Assembly (NCBI GenBank): GCA_024276995.1
Contig: JAJRWB010000014.1
Span: forward strand, 1-64,000
Reading direction: 5' to 3'
Length of the DNA: 64,000 nucleotides
Source of the DNA: Candidatus Eiseniibacteriota bacterium
GTDB lineage: Bacteria > Orphanbacterota > Orphanbacteria > Orphanbacterales > Orphanbacteraceae
This document shows, in pieces, positions 61,326 through 64,000 of this stretch. A model generated the notes under the pieces. It ran no database searches, was not told the DNA's origin, and was given only the letters and a program-made list of their open reading frames with translations. The position numbers were made by a program, and so were the translations under genes. Within the stretch, counting starts at the first letter, position 1. The number at the start of each line of letters is the position of its first letter.

Positions 61326-62255
61326 ATGGAAACCGCCTGCGCCGTCGGTGTCGACTTGGGCGCGACGAATTGTCGCGCCGCTCTTTTTCTCGCCGGGGGG
61401 AAGCTCCTCGGTAGGCGTGAGATCCCGTCGGTGGGGGACAGGCCCCCCGGCGAGGGCGTGGACGCCCTCGCCACCCTGGTGGAAAGCCTTCTTCGAGAGG
61501 CGCCGGCGACCGCGGTCGTGCGGGGCGTCGGAATCGGCTCGCCCGGACCGATCGATCTCGCGGCGGAAGTGGTGCTCGAGGCGCCGAACATGCCCGCCTG
61601 GAACCGGGTTCCCCTCCGCCATCTTCTCGAGGAGAGACTCTCTATCCCCGTCCGCCTCGGGAACGACGCCAACTTGGCCGTGTTCGGCGAGTTCGTCCAC
61701 GGTTCCGGGCGGGATGTCGACTCCCTCCTCGGTCTCACCCTCGGCACGGGAATCGGCGGCGGTTTCGTGAAGGGGGGCGTCATCGACAGGGGCGCCCACG
61801 GCATGGCGTGGGAGGTCGGCCATCTCTACGTCGGCGGCGAGGGCCTCGTATGCGCGTGCGGGTCGATCGACTGTCTCGAGCTGTACGCTTCCGGCGAAGG
61901 GATCAAGAACGGGTATCTCCGCCGCGCGCGAGGGGAGGAACTGTCGTGCCGCGACGTGTTCGCCGCCGCCCGAGGCGGCGACCGGACGGCGGGTGAGGTG
62001 ATCCTCTTGGCGGCGACTCTTCTCGGGCGGGCGCTCGGTACGCTGCAAAAGGTGATCGATCCGGAGAGGATCGTCCTATCGGGAGGGCTCTCCCGGGAGA
62101 GGGAGATGCTCGTCGAGCCGGCGATCGCGGAGGCACGTAGAAATCTCTTTCGAACATCTCTGCAACACATTGATATAAAAGAGGCTGAGCTAGGCGTCGA
62201 TGCCGGTCTCTACGGTGCGGCCGAGCTGATCTTCTCCTCGATGCCCACCGGGTGA
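61326..62255 (+). CDS. ROK-family sugar kinase (glucokinase-like)
   Basis: 309 residues. Phosphate motif VGVDLGATNCRAALF, substrate motif NDANLAVFGEFVHGSG, GLTLGTGIGGGFV and the zinc-binding HxGH-type CACGSIDCLELYASG (two Cys plus one more Cys, with the E of the catalytic pair). Phosphorylates glucose or a related hexose with ATP. No HTH, so it is a kinase rather than a ROK repressor. Stands seven bases after rpoZ. Confidence 0.9.
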   Translation: METACAVGVDLGATNCRAALFLAGGKLLGRREIPSVGDRPPGEGVDALATLVESLLREAPATAVVRGVGIGSPGPIDLAAEVVLEAPNMPAWNRVPLRHLLEERLSIPVRLGNDANLAVFGEFVHGSGRDVDSLLGLTLGTGIGGGFVKGGVIDRGAHGMAWEVGHLYVGGEGLVCACGSIDCLELYASGEGIKNGYLRRARGEELSCRDVFAAARGGDRTAGEVILLAATLLGRALGTLQKVIDPERIVLSGGLSREREMLVEPAIAEARRNLFRTSLQHIDIKEAELGVDAGLYGAAELIFSSMPTG

Positions 62256-62342
62256 AAATCCCCGATCTTCCCTCCAAGGCAGTTCGATTTGTGCGCTAAA
62301 GCGGTTTCCCTTGGGGCCGATCTTCGGTTCAGGGAGGCAGCG

Positions 62343-62924
62343 ATGCAGGTCGACTACGCAAAACTGCGGGAACTGGAAAGGCGCTTCGCCCACTTGAACC
62401 GGTGCGAAGTGGGGGAGTCGATCTTCTACCGGACGAAGCGGGGGCGGGAACTCTTCCGGCTGGAGGGGAACGGCAGCCGCCTGAGGCTCCCCGTATCGTA
62501 CGAGATCCTGCAGAGCCTCTTCGGCGAGGTTCCCTTCCACGTCGAACCGTTCGGCGACAGCTGCGTCATCCCCCTCGACACGCTTCACGATGAGGTGCTT
62601 CTGTGGACCCTCCTCGAAGCGCTCGGCGAGCAATCGGTCGACACCACCGACGAACTGCGCCGGCAAGATCCCGTCGATGTGATCGAAAGGAGCATCGAAG
62701 AGATCGAGGCGACCTCGCCGCCGCCGAAGCGGAGGAAAGCGCAGACCGCGGAGTCGGAGATCGCCGGCTCCACGCGGCAGCTGCCGCTCCATTTCATCGT
62801 GCGAGTGGCCGTCGCCGGTTTCGTTCTCCTCTTCGCGGCGTTCCTGACCCTTTCCTTCCTTCTCGGGGCGAAACCGACGCCCGATGATCCGCGCGCGCCG
62901 GTGGAACAGCTTCTCCGGCGCTGA
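62343..62924 (+). CDS. Tail-anchored protein of unknown function
   Basis: 193 residues. A soluble alpha/beta N-terminal part (about 1-130, with ELERRFAHLNRCEVGESIFYRTKRGRELFRLEG), a charged linker, and one membrane helix near the C-terminus (about 148-173: FIVRVAVAGFVLLFAAFLTLSFLLG). AGGGAGG precedes the ATG. Codon usage fits its neighbours. I do not recognise the family. Confidence 0.65.
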   Translation: MQVDYAKLRELERRFAHLNRCEVGESIFYRTKRGRELFRLEGNGSRLRLPVSYEILQSLFGEVPFHVEPFGDSCVIPLDTLHDEVLLWTLLEALGEQSVDTTDELRRQDPVDVIERSIEEIEATSPPPKRRKAQTAESEIAGSTRQLPLHFIVRVAVAGFVLLFAAFLTLSFLLGAKPTPDDPRAPVEQLLRR

Positions 62925-62966
62925 TCGGGAGATCGCCCCCTTCTTCGCCGTGTGCGGTTCGCCATA

Positions 62967-62995
62967 TTGACACGCGGCGAAGCAGATCCTAATCT
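62967..62995 (+). promoter_or_regulatory. sigma-70 promoter of meaB
   Basis: TTGACA (62967-62972), 17-nt spacer, TAATCT (62990-62995). Expected start about 63002, only about five bases before an in-frame ATG at 63007. Confidence 0.55.
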
Positions 62996-63057
62996 ATAGC
63001 TGTTCTATGCGCATAACGCACCGCGCGAGGGTACACCCACTTCGGGACGGCGGATCC

Positions 63058-64000
63058 GTGCAGCCAAACGGCCATCAGTTGATCGACGGTTTGCTCCGTG
63101 GAGACCGTGCCTCCCTCGCGAGGGCGATCTCTTTCGTGGAAAACGCCGCCCCGTCGTCGATGAAGATTCTCGACGCCGTCTACCCCCGCACGGGAAAAGC
63201 GTACCGTATCGGCGTGACCGGGCCTCCCGGCGCGGGGAAGAGCACTCTCGTCAGCCGGCTCGTCGGGGAGCTGTGGAGCGAGGGGAAGAGTATCGGCGTC
63301 GTCGCCGTCGATCCGTCGAGTCCTTTCACCCGAGGCGCGCTTCTCGGCGACAGGGTCCGCTTCCAGGAGATCCCGGACGACCCGCGTTTCTTCGTTCGGA
63401 GCATGGCGTCCCGGGGAAGTTCCGGCGGGCTCGCCTTTCGCACCGGTGAGGTGTGCGACCTCCTCGACGCGTCGGGGAAGGATGTGCTCGTCATCGAGAC
63501 GGTCGGCGTGGGCCAGTCGGAACTCGACGGGGCCGCCGCCGTGCACACCACCGTGGTGGTTCTCGTGCCCGAGTCGGGAGACGAAGTGCAGGCGATGAAG
63601 GCGGGCCTGATGGAGATCGGCGATGTTTTCACCGTGAACAAGGCCGACCGTGTCGGCGCGGACCGGATGGCCCGCTGCGTGGAGGAGATGCTCCACCTCG
63701 GGGCGGGCGGGGACGGATGGAAAGCTCCCGTGGTGCTCCTCTCGGCGCTCAGCGGCGATTCGTTCCCCCTCTTTCTCGACGCTCTTCGCCGCCACGAGGA
63801 TCACATCCGCAAGTCGGGCGACTTCGCGCGGCTCAAGATCGAGAGGGGACGCGCGAAGATCGAGGAGATCGTCGAGAGGGAACGGAACAGGGAGTTCTGG
63901 AAGCGTTCCGAAGTGGAGTGTTCTTTCGAGGAGGCCCTCGCCCAACTCGCGGGGGGGAAGACGACGCCGTACCGGGAAGCGGCCCGGATGCTCGATCAGT
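63058..64000 (+). CDS. meaB: MeaB/ArgK-type GTPase chaperone of methylmalonyl-CoA mutase (cut by window edge)
   Basis: 314 codons to the window edge, close to full family length. P-loop GVTGPPGAGKSTL (55-62 region), VVAVDPSSPFTRGALLGDRVR, FVRSMASRGSSGGLA, VLIETVGVGQSE and NKAD are all MeaB motifs. GTG 63058 aligns with family starts (GLLRGDRASLARAIS); ATG 63007 would add 17 residues and would be almost leaderless from the promoter above. Guards the B12 cofactor of a mutase, which is outside the window. Confidence 0.92.
   Translation, partial: MQPNGHQLIDGLLRGDRASLARAISFVENAAPSSMKILDAVYPRTGKAYRIGVTGPPGAGKSTLVSRLVGELWSEGKSIGVVAVDPSSPFTRGALLGDRVRFQEIPDDPRFFVRSMASRGSSGGLAFRTGEVCDLLDASGKDVLVIETVGVGQSELDGAAAVHTTVVVLVPESGDEVQAMKAGLMEIGDVFTVNKADRVGADRMARCVEEMLHLGAGGDGWKAPVVLLSALSGDSFPLFLDALRRHEDHIRKSGDFARLKIERGRAKIEEIVERERNREFWKRSEVECSFEEALAQLAGGKTTPYREAARMLDQ

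Overview
The window is high in G+C, densely packed and almost entirely plus-strand, with many ATGA/GTGA overlaps. Envelope genes show a Gram-negative cell: heptose activation (rfaE1/rfaE2), an LpxL-type acyltransferase, Tol-Pal, a secretin and several lipoproteins. Gld-type ABC genes, a PorV-like barrel and a FlgD-like C-terminal domain on a secreted protease point to the FCB side of the tree. A high-G+C uncultured lineage of the Eisenbacteria/Krumholzibacteriota kind would fit, but this is inference. No rRNA, tRNA or CRISPR array was seen, and the only mobile element is an IS630-type transposase fragment at the left edge.

Region 1 (1-21.6 kb) is a type IV pilus/pseudopilus island. It holds an ABC-2 exporter pair, a TPR protein, a PAS histidine kinase and an NtrC-family regulator, and a secreted FG-GAP protein. 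A sigma-54-like promoter then precedes four pseudopilin-type genes, one of them a 957-residue fibronectin-type adhesin. pilMNOPQ, a 1098-residue Ig-repeat lipoprotein and a small exported protein follow. The regulator pair probably drives the sigma-54 promoter.

Region 2 (21.6-38.7 kb) is mostly housekeeping: aroK, rsmD, coaD, a Nudix hydrolase, an FmdB-type zinc ribbon, obg (apparently with an AUC start), dprA, an acyltransferase and a PfkB kinase. A minus-strand M6 protease and DUF3467 gene come next, then rfaE1-rfaE2-PHP. An operon encoding a cyclic-2,3-diphosphoglycerate-synthetase-family GTPase with sucCD and ndk follows, behind a leader that can fold in two exclusive ways, and then a glycosyltransferase.

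Region 3 (38.7-50.9 kb) starts with a divergent HU-like gene behind a second sigma-54-like promoter and a heavily folded leader. The tol-pal operon is complete, but tolB is cut by an in-frame TAA. A GldA-GldF-GldG-DUF4340 operon, a canonical HU gene, a periplasmic TPR protein and a PorV-like barrel follow.

Region 4 (50.9-64 kb) is core metabolism: purD, purE, tsaC, a low-molecular-weight phosphatase, ilvE, a single-ORF RpiB-GlyA fusion, nrdR, tatC, suhB, a DUF92 protein, a third HU gene, tmk (with Thr in place of the Walker A Lys), rpoZ, a ROK sugar kinase, a small membrane protein and an almost complete meaB at the right edge.
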